DNA of 64,000 nt from Gibbula magus (Eukaryota > Mollusca > Gastropoda > Trochida > Trochidae): NCBI GenBank assembly GCA_936450465.1, contig OW388302.1:61440387-61504386 (forward strand). The letters are read 5' to 3'. Below, piece by piece: positions 11,024-23,427 of the stretch. The position numbers were made by a program, and so were the translations under genes. Positions within the stretch are counted from its first letter, which is position 1. Every line of letters begins with the position of its first letter. Below the pieces are notes generated by a model. It was not told where the DNA came from. It worked only from the letters and a program-made list of their open reading frames with translations, and searched no databases.

Positions 11024-11478
11024 ATGAATCACATACAAGAAACGAAATGTCATAAAAAACGTGATTTGCAACTACACAAACAATATTTTATATCCAATAT
11101 ATTTTCTAAATTGTTGTTAAATGGAGTAAAATTTATAATTATATACAATATCAACAGCGTTTCCCAACGCGAAATCTCGAAATTCCTATCTTGAAAACAC
11201 ATTTTGATCACATCACCAATGACCCTTTCTTTTATATATAGATCCACCTTTTGGTATATCTTTTGCAAGTTCATACCAGGCAAAAGAAAGTACCCGTCAT
11301 ATGTAAGATTTTCAATTACAATTATCTTTAGTTTCCGACGCCGTACTCTAAAACTGAATATTGCAAGCGTTTAGTTATCATTCCCAAGAATTCTCCCATG
11401 TCCTCTTTAAATTTGGATTTAAAAATTCTTCCAAAATTATTTTGAATAAAACACAACTGTCAATCGACATAAAAGACT
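11024..11478. other. AT-rich spacer
   Basis: AT-rich sequence between two mobile elements. I see no gene or repeat. Confidence 0.4.
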
Positions 11479-11480
11479 TA

Positions 11481-11992
11481 CACTGTCGGCCAAAAGAAAC
11501 GCCTACTTGATTTTCCTAAAATTAAAAGAGGAAATAATTTCTGAAATATAATTAATGGTGGCCTGCATGTTATCCTGAAACAATAATTAATATGAAAGTC
11601 CATTGCAACCATGGAAAAACTGTGATTCGAGTCAATAACATTCATGAAAACCACGCCCCATGAAAACCGCTATTTCTGGTTGATTCACTCGGGCACCGTA
11701 ACTACGTACATCTGTAGCGTCATCACAACTTTAATGCGAATGCGTGCCTCTATTGTTGCTCATGGTTGAATGAAAATCTGTTTCAAATGTTTTCTGACCA
11801 AGCAGTGATCGAAAACTGAACAATTCTGTTGTCTCATTTCAACAATTGCTATTCTTTTGTAACATGACAAATTTGAATATATTATGTAGAAATTGTGCAA
11901 CTACATAATGCTATAATATTGCTAAACTGCTCATTATAGTTTTTACAAAATCTGATAATATATCTGGTAGGCGTTTCCTTTGACCGACAGTG
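11481..11992. mobile_element. TA-flanked mariner-type MITE (512 bp)
   Basis: The ends are CACTGTCGGCCAAAAGAAAC at 11481 and, on the complement from 11992, CACTGTCGGTCAAAGGAAAC; about 24 of 26 TIR bases match. TA flanks at 11479-11480 and 11993-11994 fit Tc1/mariner target duplication. The interior is AT-rich with no transposase. It shares the inner TIR word CAAAAGAAAC with the elements at 7677, 15920 and 21110. Confidence 0.85.
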
Positions 11993-11994
11993 TA

Positions 11995-13542
11995 TTCTAT
12001 GTGCAAATCAATCAAGGTGCCTCTTTGTGCACACAGTTAGGGTCATGTTGCGAATGTCAATTTCATTTCTCTCTCCGTCTACGTTAAAGGGACATAATCA
12101 TGTTGGTGAGGTCACATATATGTCCAATGTTGTAATTTGTGTTATTTAATTGAGTATAATCAGCTTTATTCGAAAATAATCAGTTTAAGGTCAATCAGTT
12201 CAGTATAACAAAAATACAACCATTCAAAGTCGTGGTCTTGGTTGGAAACCGGACAATGGGCCTTTTCTTGCTGTCAAAGTCAAACGTTATTAAAGTGCAT
12301 AGGAACACAGATTTGCTTCTAATAGTTGCCGGCTTCTACACATGAATGAGACCGTTCCTTAGCTTTCATATATTTGATATATTAAGCATTTTGGGGTGAA
12401 TATGAAAGTCGAGTAAGAAGATATAACCTAAACCAGCACCTACTGTAAATTGGTACATTTTAGAACTAAATAAAATATCATGCAAAACTGACCATGCATC
12501 TTTAAACGAAGATATTTTAACTTAAACCTAACCAGTCACGAAATAATTCATTCAAACTACTGGAGATAGACAAGTGTTATTGCATCATGTCATAATCAAA
12601 TGCATCTCCTTTCTTTTTCTTGTAGTTCATATTTCATTTTCCCATGGTATTTTCCTTGTGTGAATAGCGTTTTTTTCTAGTATGTGTTACTTTTATTTTT
12701 CAAAAGTAAGTAACATATAAACGATACAATATCTATATTGATCTTCAGTTCTGTCTTCTAACACCAATCTAGTTGAAAATCACGTACAAAAGCCAATATG
12801 TTATAACGTCAAGAAATTGAAAAGAAATATTAAATATTAAATTTAGCCAAGCTCCGCCATCAATCATAAACTTCATGAGAAAAATGTCAGACCTTACGCT
12901 AAATCCACGCAACCTGCTTATAATCCACGTTCGGGGCGTCTTATCACGCATGCGCCGCACGTTCTGCACGAGTTTTCTCACGGTTTTGACAGGTGATTGA
13001 CAATGGTTGATTGTTCATATCACGTTCATGCTGGCAACGTAACTGTTACATTTCACCAAGGCACTTCAAGTCAAGTATGTTGGCATGCATATATGTATGT
13101 ACACGGTTTCATAATGATACACTGGATACCGGATTAAGATTTTACTATTGAGTACATATGATTTATAATGATGCTGAATTTCGGACTTCTCGTGTTTATT
13201 ATGGGAAGATGTGGACTTCATGGGAACCGGTGTTGAACTAACGATCTTATTATTAACGTTAATAGGATTTGTATTAATGCTTTATTAATGAAATCAATTG
13301 TAGTAGTTGGGCTTAAACTAGATATATGTCTTTCATATGAGTTCATACATGAACAATTATATTGATATTGAATCTCAAAGTATGTGTATATTATGGACAG
13401 GTGAAGTCATAACATTTAATGAGATCTAATTAGTTAAATTAGAACTGCCTTTAATTATTTATTTATTAATATTTCAAAGACTTTCAAGGTTTTCCTGTTT
13501 CATTTTGCTGCATATTTACATTCGCTGTAAGTCAATACAAAT
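11995..13542. other. AT-rich non-coding DNA with a small hairpin
   Basis: No gene is supported. A short stem (gttacttt / aaagtaagtaac) lies near 12683-12716. The ttaaagggacataa phrase near 12084 resembles a solitary TTAA-element end, but I find no partner. Confidence 0.35.
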
Positions 13543-13847
13543 TGAAAAGTTTGGTTGGATGGAAAAGGAAACGTTTGGTTGAGGGGACAGGGAAAGTCTG
13601 GTTGAAGGGACAGGGAAAGTCTGGTTGAAGGGACAGGGAAAGTCTGGTTGAAGGGACAGGGAAAGTCTGGTTGAAGGGAGAGGGAAAGTTTGGTTGAAGG
13701 GACAGGGAAAGTTTGGTTAAAGGGACAGGGAAAGTTTGGTTGAAGGGACAGGGAAAGTTTGGTTGAAGGGACAGGGAAAGTTTGGTTGAAGGGACAGGGA
13801 AAGTTTGGTGAAAGCGACAGGGAACGTTTGGTTAAGGGACAGGGACA
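13543..13847. repeat. 23-bp minisatellite
   Basis: About 13 direct copies of a 23-bp unit, core gacagggaaagtttggttga. Two variant blocks exist: early copies have agtctgg and later ones agtttgg, consistent with local amplification. The open minus-strand frame through it is a repeat translation, not a gene. Confidence 0.95.
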
Positions 13848-14807
13848 CGAATGATTTCGATTGAGAATACATTCTATTAATGCATAATCCCTATTTGAAT
13901 ATATTGCTAAAAAGTCTCTGCTCATAAGCATTTATAAGATTGTGCACAATAGAATATTCCCTCGGATTAAAACAAAAGCCATGTCATTCCGTCCATTTAT
14001 CGTGAAATACTCCAATATAAGATACTATCAGATCGAAGCCGTGTCTTAAGGTCTGGGTGATTCATATCCTTTGACCCATACAAAGTGACCTAGAACCATC
14101 TGAACGTTTTCCAGATCATCACGTATCAATGGCAAGAAATACAATAAATACACTATTGGCAGCTCCATATCATATATATATCACAATAACATTCAGATTA
14201 CCATCAATATATATCAATAGAAATTAATACACTGTCGTCAATTTCATATAATAGGTGCCTGTATATCGTAGTCGCGAAACGTTGCTTAACCGTTCGGTGA
14301 TATCGCTGTCAATGGCCTGAAGCCTAAAACTCAACGTTTGCCTGATTCTGTCTCGTGGTCGGTGAAGTATACACGTTTATCATACAGATAATGAAGGTGT
14401 TTTTATTTGATATCTTAAAAGAGCATCGGTTATATTGTAGACATTGATTTTTATATTTAAATATTAGATTATAAAAAACAATCCGGATATAGTTAATGGT
14501 TGTGCTGATGTAAAGACTGACATCTACCATCCACCACACACCTAGATTGGCAACTTTGCTCTAGAAGACCTGTGTAACCACAGGAGATATTGGCTTAGAT
14601 CTACATTGGTGGATAAGTTGTTTCACGGGTACATTTCACGATAAGGAAGGGTAGAACATAATTAGAGGGGTAGTTGGCGAGCCAGGCCTCTGTATCTCCC
14701 GCCGTTTGATCAAGATATGCTGGAATTAATCGTATTAAAGACACTATACGTCGAGAGAAACGAAGTGGGCGTTATTGTAAATATCAAATAACTACACATT
14801 GGAAAAG
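13848..14807. other. AT-rich non-coding DNA
   Basis: No gene, RNA or repeat family is supported. Confidence 0.4.
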
Positions 14808-15064
14808 GACAAGCTTGAAATGGACACACTCAATAGAATATGTCTATACGTTTGATAAATACACGCTTGAAATGGATAATACTCCATATCGCTTGTCTAC
14901 GTTTAAGTTCTGCAAGCTAGAAAAAAGTCATGTACAGGTTTGAAGGGGATAATACTCTGTATCACGTGTCCACACAGGTTTAGTATAGATAAGTTGAATC
15001 GGATATGGCAGTGTGTCACATTTGGAATAGACAAGACTGAAATGGACATCGCTCAATATCACAT
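14808..15064. repeat. Degenerate tandem repeat, ~60-bp period
   Basis: Four to five diverged copies share the phrases acaagcttgaaatggac, aatactccatatc and tgtctacgttt (for example 14811, 14866, 14937, 15031). Divergence is high, so this is an old minisatellite. Confidence 0.6.
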
Positions 15065-15439
15065 CATGATTGATGGGTTATTAATGACAGGACGATGTGA
15101 CTCTTGCTATAAGCATAGATCAACACAAATTACATGTTTTGACTTTCAAAGTATCTATTATTTTCTTATCAGTAACTTTTTATCTGAAACTATTCGTTGA
15201 TTTTGTGGGAGATTCGGGTCATTTGTGAAAACTAAACACATTTAAACACATAACTTTACATTTTGTCTTCTGTTTAGGCACCATTCATTGAGCTGATGTC
15301 TACCAATTGGAATGATTTGGTTAGTATTAAAATTTACATATTATTTTCAAAATGATATAATACATAGAATACTCGATACCGAATTATTTCTGTTTGCCGA
15401 ATATCAACTTTACTCATTACACTCGATAAATAATCCTGG

Positions 15440-15683
15440 TATTTGATAAACCCATTCAGTATCCTATTTATTGCATCGAGTGAAGTAGAAAGTTTTATAA
15501 CTGGTGAAAGTGAAGTGATGAAATGAAAATACATTACGTTTCTTTCGGAGATGATATAAACACGGTATTTGTCAAGAACAGACATGTATACTTTTTACAG
15601 GGTCATTCTTATTTTGGGCAGCCACTTGAAAACACCTTGCATCACAATACTACTATGACGTCATAACAGAATTCGTGACGTCA
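15440..15683 (-). mobile_element. CRE-foldback element, copy 3 (diverged)
   Basis: On the minus strand, TGACGTCA octamers at 15676-15683 and 15656-15663 precede, by about 66 bp, a segment (15590 down to about 15440). Its phrases tgacaaataccgtgtttata and tctacttcactcgatg match the two arms of the foldback at 4121-4282. The foldback symmetry is largely eroded. Confidence 0.5.
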
Positions 15684-15919
15684 GACCATTATTTGATAAC
15701 GTCAAAATATGAAGTTTAATCATTTTATTCAGTAAAATTAACACGTTCTCTTTACCCTTGATTGGCAGCGGTTTTATTCCACTGAGAGAATACGGTCATC
15801 CACTGACAATCATATAAATAAACGCCTTTTCGCGATACGGTATATCGGTAAATTGACCCTTTTACAAAGAAAAGACTACCATCGTTTCTACAACCATCAC
15901 ATTACCCAGTTCCAAAATA

Positions 15920-16440
15920 AACTGAGGTGCAAAAGAAACTTTACACCCTATTGTTTCACTCATACAGTAAAAATAACAAAACAAATTGATATGATAGAAC
16001 CGGGATATTATTTAATGTTCAATGTTGACTGATTCGGCAAACAATCATACTCGGTTTTTTTTTCAAACATGCAGAGTTAGAGTCACTGAAAGGACCAAGG
16101 GGTATATACATCATTATTACACCAACATGACCCCTGCCATGTTTATAATGTTGTTAATGTGTGCAGAATGAGGCAAAATTATTGATTTTCACTTAGCAGA
16201 TGTCTTATACGTCGATGAACAGTTGTGTTTTATCCAAATTAATTTTGGAAGATTTATGAATTTAAAATTTCATTTAAAAAAAAATAAATAAAAACACATA
16301 GAATTAATCCTTGGCTGATGACTAAACGCCTGCACTTTTCAGTTTTAAAATACGACTTCGGAAACATAAGATATTTGTTATTGAAAATCAAACATATGAT
16401 AAAACCAACTGAGGTGTAAAGTTTCTTTTGTACCTCAGTT
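15920..16440. mobile_element. TA-flanked mariner-type MITE (521 bp)
   Basis: The 28-bp TIRs begin AACTGAGGTGCAAAAGAAAC at 15920; the complement from 16440 begins AACTGAGGTACAAAAGAAAC, one mismatch in all. TA flanks lie at 15918-15919 and 16441-16442. The interior carries no transposase. Near-identical ends imply a young insertion. Confidence 0.85.
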
Positions 16441-16442
16441 TA

Positions 16443-19400
16443 GTTCTATATAAGGATGCTTCCATTTCCCGCCTTTGCGAACAAAGGTTTATATGTGACA
16501 GTCACAACTTACACTACAGATACACTCTAGACTCGTGTATCATGACGGTACAGGAATAGTAACAACTCTGCCAGACACTTGACACTGAATGTTACACATC
16601 TGCCGGGTATGGTTTCACAAATACCCCGCGAAGTGAAGTCAATGACCCCAGCAGTGATCTGGATTCAGATACCGTTATTTCAGCGCGAGTAATCAGAGCG
16701 AGGTTTATGTAGGGTACCATGGTCTATGGAGCTGTTCAGGATGTGCTTATATGCTTCATACACAATATAACCGGTTTTATGAATATTAATAATCTCTCGG
16801 TGTCAAATTCAAGGTTTTAAAAATCAAAAGAAAAAGGTTGTTTCTAACATGGATTGAAGCGAAACCTGGTCTACTTTCACAGGTTTAGAGTCATTTGAAA
16901 ACGCACCCCCTGATAAATAAATGTGACTTTCCTATTAGTGTACACTTTTGTTGGTTAATTGGTATGTTAAATCTGAGTTCGTGAGGTTTCGAGTATAAAC
17001 ACACACACACACACACACACACACCTCATCTCTAACTTTATATGTCAGCAGCAATTCAAAACCATCATGTCTCGATCGGTCACATTGAAATCAAAAAAAC
17101 AATTTTGGTCAAGTTGAAATACGTTTTTTTAAAGGCGAAAGAAAAGGCATTTTGGAAAGTATGCTAACTTCACCACCAGGTCGTGAAGAACCTCATGACT
17201 GTATCAAGAATTCGTGCTTTTCAGAATTTTGAGAGAGAGATTAAAGATGGATATCCCCGAAATGGCTAGTATACCAAACTTGCATATGTATATAGTCCAG
17301 CCGTTGTTATTGAGCGTTCTCAAGAACAGAATTATTCAATTTTAAAAAGAAATGAGAAATGCGTGTCATCAAAGCAATATCTGGAATTACATAATAATTT
17401 TTTGTAGGATATAATAAATGTAAACACCCACACAATCCCATCTCGCCAAGTTAAGGAGACTTAAACAAACGTTTGAGGTTGGGTAATTTTTAAAAGAAAT
17501 ATTTAAGTATGTAGATGTTAATGACGTTACCGACATACGGACATACAGCGCAGTACTGCAAGTAAATCAGATGATAGCATTTTGCACGGTAGTTAAATAT
17601 GCATTTAACATGAGTTTAAAATGAGTTTAAACATGAATTACACGACCCAGACAAACTCTTTGCATGTACTTTATGAAAATCGCATACGTTGCAGCAAAAA
17701 GCAAAAAAGAAACTCAAATCTATAGCCCAATTTTCAAACTATACTGAAATGTGAAACTTTATAGAAATGATCCGCGTTCTGCTCGTGTTATAAATTATCA
17801 AAACAGCTGCCATTTACTGTTAACGTTGAGTCTGTCAAAAGCATTGTTGGGAAAATTCTCTAAATATTTCTTTTGAAAAATGATGAGATCAATTTGAATA
17901 TACAGTGACCCAGGGGTCAGAAGATCGCAACCCCAAACCCGTTATAAGGTGTTTTATACCCCTAGAAACAATTCCCCCGTCGAGTTGAAGGGCGAGCTAG
18001 GAAAGGATATTTTTCTTCCTCGACGCCTTTTCGTAAGCGATTCTTTTTAAGTGATCTACGTGATATTTGGCGCGTACAGTGTTACTCAAGCGAAGAGTTG
18101 TAAGTTGCCCCCATGCACTGCATTGTTCTCTTTGTTTTTAAAATAGTTTGTCCTCTAAAATACACACCAAGGGCAATCGGATTCCCTGGAATTGCTTTCC
18201 TCGGTTATGAAAACCTTTCTCCAGGCCATCTCCAGGACATATAGAGGCCTCCAGCAGGAACTTGCAAAAGTTGTTTCCAAAAACGTATTTCTGAATATTA
18301 TTTACTTATGTAATTGATCTTAAAACAGGATATCTCATCTTCAACACTACTTGTGGTTCGTTTAAAGGCAGTTTTTCCGCTAAAACAAACCAAGGGCAAT
18401 CAGGTTATATTTTATTTTGTTCCCTTGGTGTTTATTAATTTCTTCGTCAACTCGTTGGTATAGAGGACGAACAGTAATGGTCAATGAATATCGGCGACTG
18501 TTTTTTCCATAAAGCTAATGTGTGTTTCGACTTACGAAGGTATTGCATGTCAAGGAAATCAGAAAAACTGTACGAGATTTGAAAACTACTTTCGTTTCAG
18601 TAGCCAATCAAACTCTAATTTTAATAGAGGTGAACTGGCTTAGTTATAATTGAGGAGCTAACAGACAATATAAATATTTGTTTATACATTCCGTATGATC
18701 ATTTTTCATTTTTATTGTAAGAATTAAAAATTAGTAACTACCCTTTCTGAATTTTTCCAAATTATTAGAGTATTCAGAACTTGTTTCCCCAAGTTTGTTA
18801 CTGAAATGCGGCCTGTTACAGACAAGGATTTCCAATGAAATTCAAGTCACGTGACCATGTATGTATTGGATCCGGCTAGTGATGTACTGCAGACTCGAAC
18901 AGAACACATTCTTTATCAGTTCATCTATTTTCAGAATAAAATTTTAAAATTAGCTCCATGATGAGTAAATATTTCTCCGCAACCGGATGTTAGGGAATGT
19001 ATTTGCATCATAATATTATGTGAGGGTATGTTTTTGTGCAGTTGACATTCTGTTATTGGGTCATCTTCACAACGTCACGGGCGTAACGAAATGATTTTCA
19101 AATCATCTCTCTCCGCCCTTGACTTCACGGCCCGCTTTTTCTGCGCTAAGATTTTAGCGTACTGCAGGCTAATCGGATAGGCCAATCAGAAGAAAGCTTG
19201 CAATATGAACTTCTGATGTCAACAACAAAGGCGTTTGCAGTGATACATTGCCGCTAGGCCTACTAAACGAAAACATATTTTAAATAGTTTCAAGCATTTA
19301 CTTTACAGTCTTAAATCGTGTGCTAAAATCCCAATCATAATGAAATTGTCCGAGTAGACAAAGTCAATGCTTTACGCTTGAATGTAATAGACTTGATCTA

Positions 19401-21107
19401 TATTTAGACCGGAAAACACCCTTTCTAATTCGTCCAATTTCTCCGCTAATTGTGGGTCGGAAACTGTAGCACACTTTTTGACAGTATTTTGATCAGTCCA
19501 GAACTTGTGTAAACGTTCAATTGATGCAATAAAATAATTACAATTCGCTGTCATAAACCTGTAATCGATAATCAAAACGTCGAAGCGGACAGCTTCAAAA
19601 GTCATAAAGTTGGCACATGGAGTGGACGCACTGTTACGATGTTACTGTATGATGACGGCCAAACTGGATACATAAATAAATTGCGTATGATTTTGCGCAT
19701 GTTATCAGGTATCGTTTGTTAATTTCACAATATGGCAGCTGGAAGTACGTTGAGTGATTAAATTTAGTTGATTTATAGTTTAGTCATAGTTTTTAAAAAG
19801 TCATATATATATACGCTGAAAAATAACTAGCACATGTTATTCACTCCGAAATCGAAGAAATCAAGTGTTGAGTTTGAATGAAACTATCATTAATGATTTT
19901 ACAAAATACCAAATAACGCGTGTGGCATCATGGTATTTCGATTAAACAGTCTCAATTATTTTATACTGATCTACACACCGAAAATACAGGCTGTATGAGG
20001 CTGTATGACGTTTTAAATAAAACTGTGATTTGATTTCTTAAACTCTTACTAACTCTTATTTATACATGTTCCGATTTTTAAATAAGCAAGTTCTACTAAT
20101 TGAAATATTATTTTTCAATGCGACAATTTGTATTCAAATCTTTAAACTTTGTTTGAACGTGGGTATTTCTCATTTGCATATGAACTACATACATGTATGT
20201 CTCTGTTATAAATTTACAAATCAACTAATAACGCTTCCTGGCTCGCATTTGGTCTTCTTTCTTAATAAGCTTGTTTATGATAATATATTTTCATGGATTT
20301 AAATACTATACGATGAGAATTGCAATGTACAAGAAGAAATGTTTACCCAACGTATGTTTCTAAAAATAACAATTTTAGAATTAGCGCTTCTGCAGTACCG
20401 AATGTAAACGGTGATTTCATTGGCTGTCTGTAAGCAGCTGGTAAGGGGCGTAACTCGTGATCACAATAGATGTCGCTGCTTCGTTGCACAGTTTTCTGTG
20501 CTGTTGAGGGCAAGGTATAAAATGGATAGAATTTATTTCGATACGTTTTCACCTTGCCGTGGGAAGATGTTAGTGGGTCGACTTTCTTTAGAACTTGCAT
20601 TCACGTTGTATTTGTTCCATATCATGACATATAACATTCTCTTCCCACAGAGGTTACTCCCTTCAGATTTCCGATCTTTCACATCGACTGAATCCGGGAG
20701 CAGAAATGAGTGTCCTGATTGGTTGCATCGATTTTCATTGGAAACTGGTAATTATGATATATTTGGCGATTGGTGAGTACACTATATATAGCTAGTGTGC
20801 AAATTGAGTGAAATTGTTTGAACAAAACATCAGCGCTAATGGTATGTTCGCACATATTAAAGCTAAACAAAATGCTATGAAACAAAATGAATGCATCTTA
20901 AGTAATGCAATTGACGTTAAAACAAAATGCGTCAAAGGAATCACAAGTTGCATGTACAGTGAATTAATATAATTGTGGAATTAATTAAGAGTGACAAATA
21001 GTTATAAATCAGACAATAATCATAAAACTTTATTCAATTCTGTCATATTCGAATTCACCTAATTGTAAAACCTGACAAATCACAGGGTGTATTAACCTAG
21101 TTAAAAC
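16443..21107. other. Long non-coding stretch
   Basis: No gene is supported over 4.6 kb. Two weakly coding-like frames, a 77-codon minus frame at 19372-19605 and a 121-codon plus frame at 20411-20776, are not recognised and lack exon signals. A GC-richer patch with CCAAT-like ggccaatcag lies at 19070-19190. The phrase accaagggcaatc recurs at 18167 and 18391. Confidence 0.35.
16999..17025. repeat. (AC)n microsatellite
   Basis: A pure AC dinucleotide run of about 27 bp. Confidence 0.98.
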
Positions 21108-21109
21108 TA

Positions 21110-21532
21110 CACTAAAGAACAAAAGAAACGACACCACAAAATATACAAGATATTTCAATTTACGAGTGATTTTAAGAAATCGCCGTTTTGGAATCTACTT
21201 AACTAGACGAGAAAAGACAAAATTCGATGTTCGGCTTGATTTATGGGGTCCTACAGTGATGATGCGGAGACACATTTAAATCCAATAAAGTTATTTATGT
21301 TCATGACAGCTTCTGTTTTTATCTTTAATTAATTTTCTACGTTTTTTAACTTAAATACCAACCATCTTGAAAAAGAGATTTCAGCACCCAAAGTGTATTT
21401 ACACAGACATACAATAACATTATCTGATGTGTGATATTGTGAATAACTCTTTAAAAAACATGTATCTATCAAAGACAATCAACTTCGAGTTCCTATTTTT
21501 AAAATGACGTAACGTTCTTTTGTTCTTCAGTG
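21110..21532. mobile_element. TA-flanked mariner-type MITE (423 bp)
   Basis: The ends are CACTAAAGAACAAAAGAAAC (21110) and, on the complement from 21532, CACTGAAGAACAAAAGAACG. TA flanks are at 21108-21109 and 21533-21534. No coding capacity. It shares the CAAAAGAA core with three other TIR elements in this window. Confidence 0.8.
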
Positions 21533-21534
21533 TA

Positions 21535-22125
21535 ATTGTAGGGTTAAAAGTAGGGTTCTATCGGGGTATTTTTGGAAACGAAATTCAAGAGGAAAATACG
21601 GTTTTCACATATATGCTATTAATACATGATTAAAACACAGTCAAATCGAAAGACATTAAAGAAATTGATATTTGTATGCCTTTATATTTCACAACTTGAA
21701 AAGGACAAGTGAACATTTGTTGGAAAATAAAAACAATGAGAACCGAAGCCACTCATCGGCGCAGCGAGTAGGGAAAACTTATATTATTTATTAGTTTTAT
21801 TGTATGGTATGTGTTACTATGTTTCTATCATTGTGTATGTTTTGTTATTTAAAAGGTGTAAAATTCAGTTAAATATAGCGTGTATTCATTTCACGTTATG
21901 CCAAGAAACCAAGATGACGGAAGCTGCCGATAGATATGCGATAGAACTGTCCCTTTAAAGGTCCGTCAGTACTTCTATGACATGCACCATTGCATCCAGT
22001 GTAAGCTAGATATCAGCAATTATTTCATCGTCATCATTTACCCAAATTTCAACGAAATAAGATATTGTTTTGTCATCACATTGAATTATAATAATTGTGT
22101 ACTTATATTGCCTTCTCCACACCCT
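21535..22125. other. AT-rich spacer
   Basis: No gene is supported. The phrase tgtccctttaaaggtccg near 21948 resembles a solitary TTAA-element end, without a partner. Confidence 0.35.
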
Positions 22126-22392
22126 AAGGTATGCTCAAAGCGCTACAATTATTACCCTGGAGGACTTGAACTTTCAGAGCTGCTATGAAGTGCTTCATCA
22201 GTACTTCCCGTATTCAGGTACCCATTTGTACAGCTGGGTAGACTGAGTGCAATATGGATTAAGTGCCTTGCCTAAGGACACAACACAGTATTCGACCCAA
22301 GTCACAAATCTTTGGTGTATCCACCGGGATTCGAACCCGGGTCGTCGGCGTGAGAGGCCAGCACACTAACCACTACACCACCGTGCTCCAAT
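22126..22392 (-). mobile_element. tRNA-derived SINE, second family
   Basis: On the minus strand the head reads ggagcacggtggtgtagtgg with an A-box-like segment, followed by B box GGGTTCGAATCCC (about 22328-22340). The body contains cctaaggacacaac (complement) and a tail with agcgctttgagcat. The loop region resembles tRNA-Glu, but the 5' acceptor ggagcac is not paired by the sequence after the T arm, so this is not a tRNA gene. Body and tail differ from the SINE at 6955. Confidence 0.8.
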
Positions 22393-22989
22393 ATATTTTT
22401 AAATACATCATATCTCCAATCATTAAACAATATACAAGACACTCAACATGTATGATTATATTACAAGTTACCATTCAACATATACACAGTCTTAGATTAA
22501 TCTGCATAAGCCAACATAAGTAGCATGAGAATTATTGAAGTATTGAAGAATTGATTCTTTTATAACCTAAAGTGTGTCCTCACAGTCTGCTTGGATAACG
22601 CAGATGTTAATAACATGTTCTACCCTACCGTTAGCACTCATATCAACAACATTTCTGCAAACCTGGAAATGGTTAGTCAAAATGACACAAATTTAGTTTA
22701 TGAAATTTAGTAATTATTCAACCTTTATCCATCTGTTTTTATCTGTTTATCTAAACTTGCTTGGTAAGTGTCTAAAATGTATTAATGGCTCTTAGTTTTT
22801 ACACAACAATGATGCAGAACTAAATTATTGTTTAGGCGGACATACATTAGTTTTGAGACTAATTAAATCGACCATACACATTAACTTGGATAACTTAACA
22901 TTTCGATCTTAACATTAAAATTGTGTATGTTTGCTCAAAATCATCAGCCGAAAATCGTCGGGAAATTAAAGCGAGTCGTGCGATTTAGC

Positions 22990-23093
22990 GAATCATCATT
23001 TGTACAGAAATGCAATGAGACGACTTGAAATACTTTCGTGCGGATGGCCAGGTTTCCTGATTAATCCGGAGTCCGGATAAACGAGGCATCACT
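22990..23093 (-). mobile_element. Solitary DNA-transposon end, pogo/Tigger-like
   Basis: On the minus strand, starting at the TA near 23094, the sequence begins CAGTGATGCCTCGTTTATCC and continues through ggactccggattaatc. This style (CAGTG...CCTCG.TTATCCG) is that of pogo/Tigger TIRs as I know them. No matching second end is visible; the (TA)n array starts 17 bp away. Confidence 0.35.
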
Positions 23094-23108
23094 GTATACA
23101 AATGGATA

Positions 23109-23109
<1 letters not shown>

Positions 23110-23199
<90 letters not shown>
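23110..23199. repeat. (TA)n microsatellite 1
   Basis: A TA run of about 90 bp abutting a Penelope-type terminal segment. Confidence 0.97.
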
Positions 23200-23201
<2 letters not shown>

Positions 23202-23340
23202 AACATCAGATGGTTTTGACTGGATCAATCTTCTTTAATACAATACAGTATTGTATTAAAGAAGATTGATTCAGTCAAAACCATCTGACGTTTACTATTT
23301 TATATCTAACCTTACTTCACGTGAGAAGCAGCTCATCTTA

Positions 23341-23345
<5 letters not shown>
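23197..23345. mobile_element. Two head-to-head Penelope-type terminal segments
   Basis: 23199-23246 and 23248-23296 form a near-perfect palindrome centred at 23247; each contains tactgtattg-adjacent ttaaagaagattga and catctga. The right-hand copy continues through cttacttcacgtgagaagca to the next (TA)n. The same segment recurs at 23425 and 24060-24162 beside the retroelement fragment, so these are additional element termini. Confidence 0.7.

Positions 23346-23349
<4 letters not shown>

Positions 23350-23424
<75 letters not shown>
23350..23424. repeat. (TA)n microsatellite 2
   Basis: A TA run of about 75 bp lying between two inverted Penelope-type termini. Confidence 0.97.

Positions 23425-23427
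<3 letters not shown>

Noticed and set aside
13500..13931. 143-codon minus-strand frame rich in Pro, Phe and Asn
   Set aside because: It follows the 23-bp minisatellite exactly (23-residue period) and has no domain or signal.
19372..19605. 77-codon minus-strand frame with plausible residue mix
   Set aside because: No homologous family recalled and no exon boundaries; left as unassigned.
20343..20776. 121-codon plus frame and 85-codon minus frame
   Set aside because: Overlapping on both strands, no recognised domain, no splice signals; cannot be distinguished from chance.
22320..22392. tRNA-Glu-like gene on the minus strand
   Set aside because: B box and loop look right, but the 5' acceptor strand is not paired by the sequence after the T arm and a SINE body follows.
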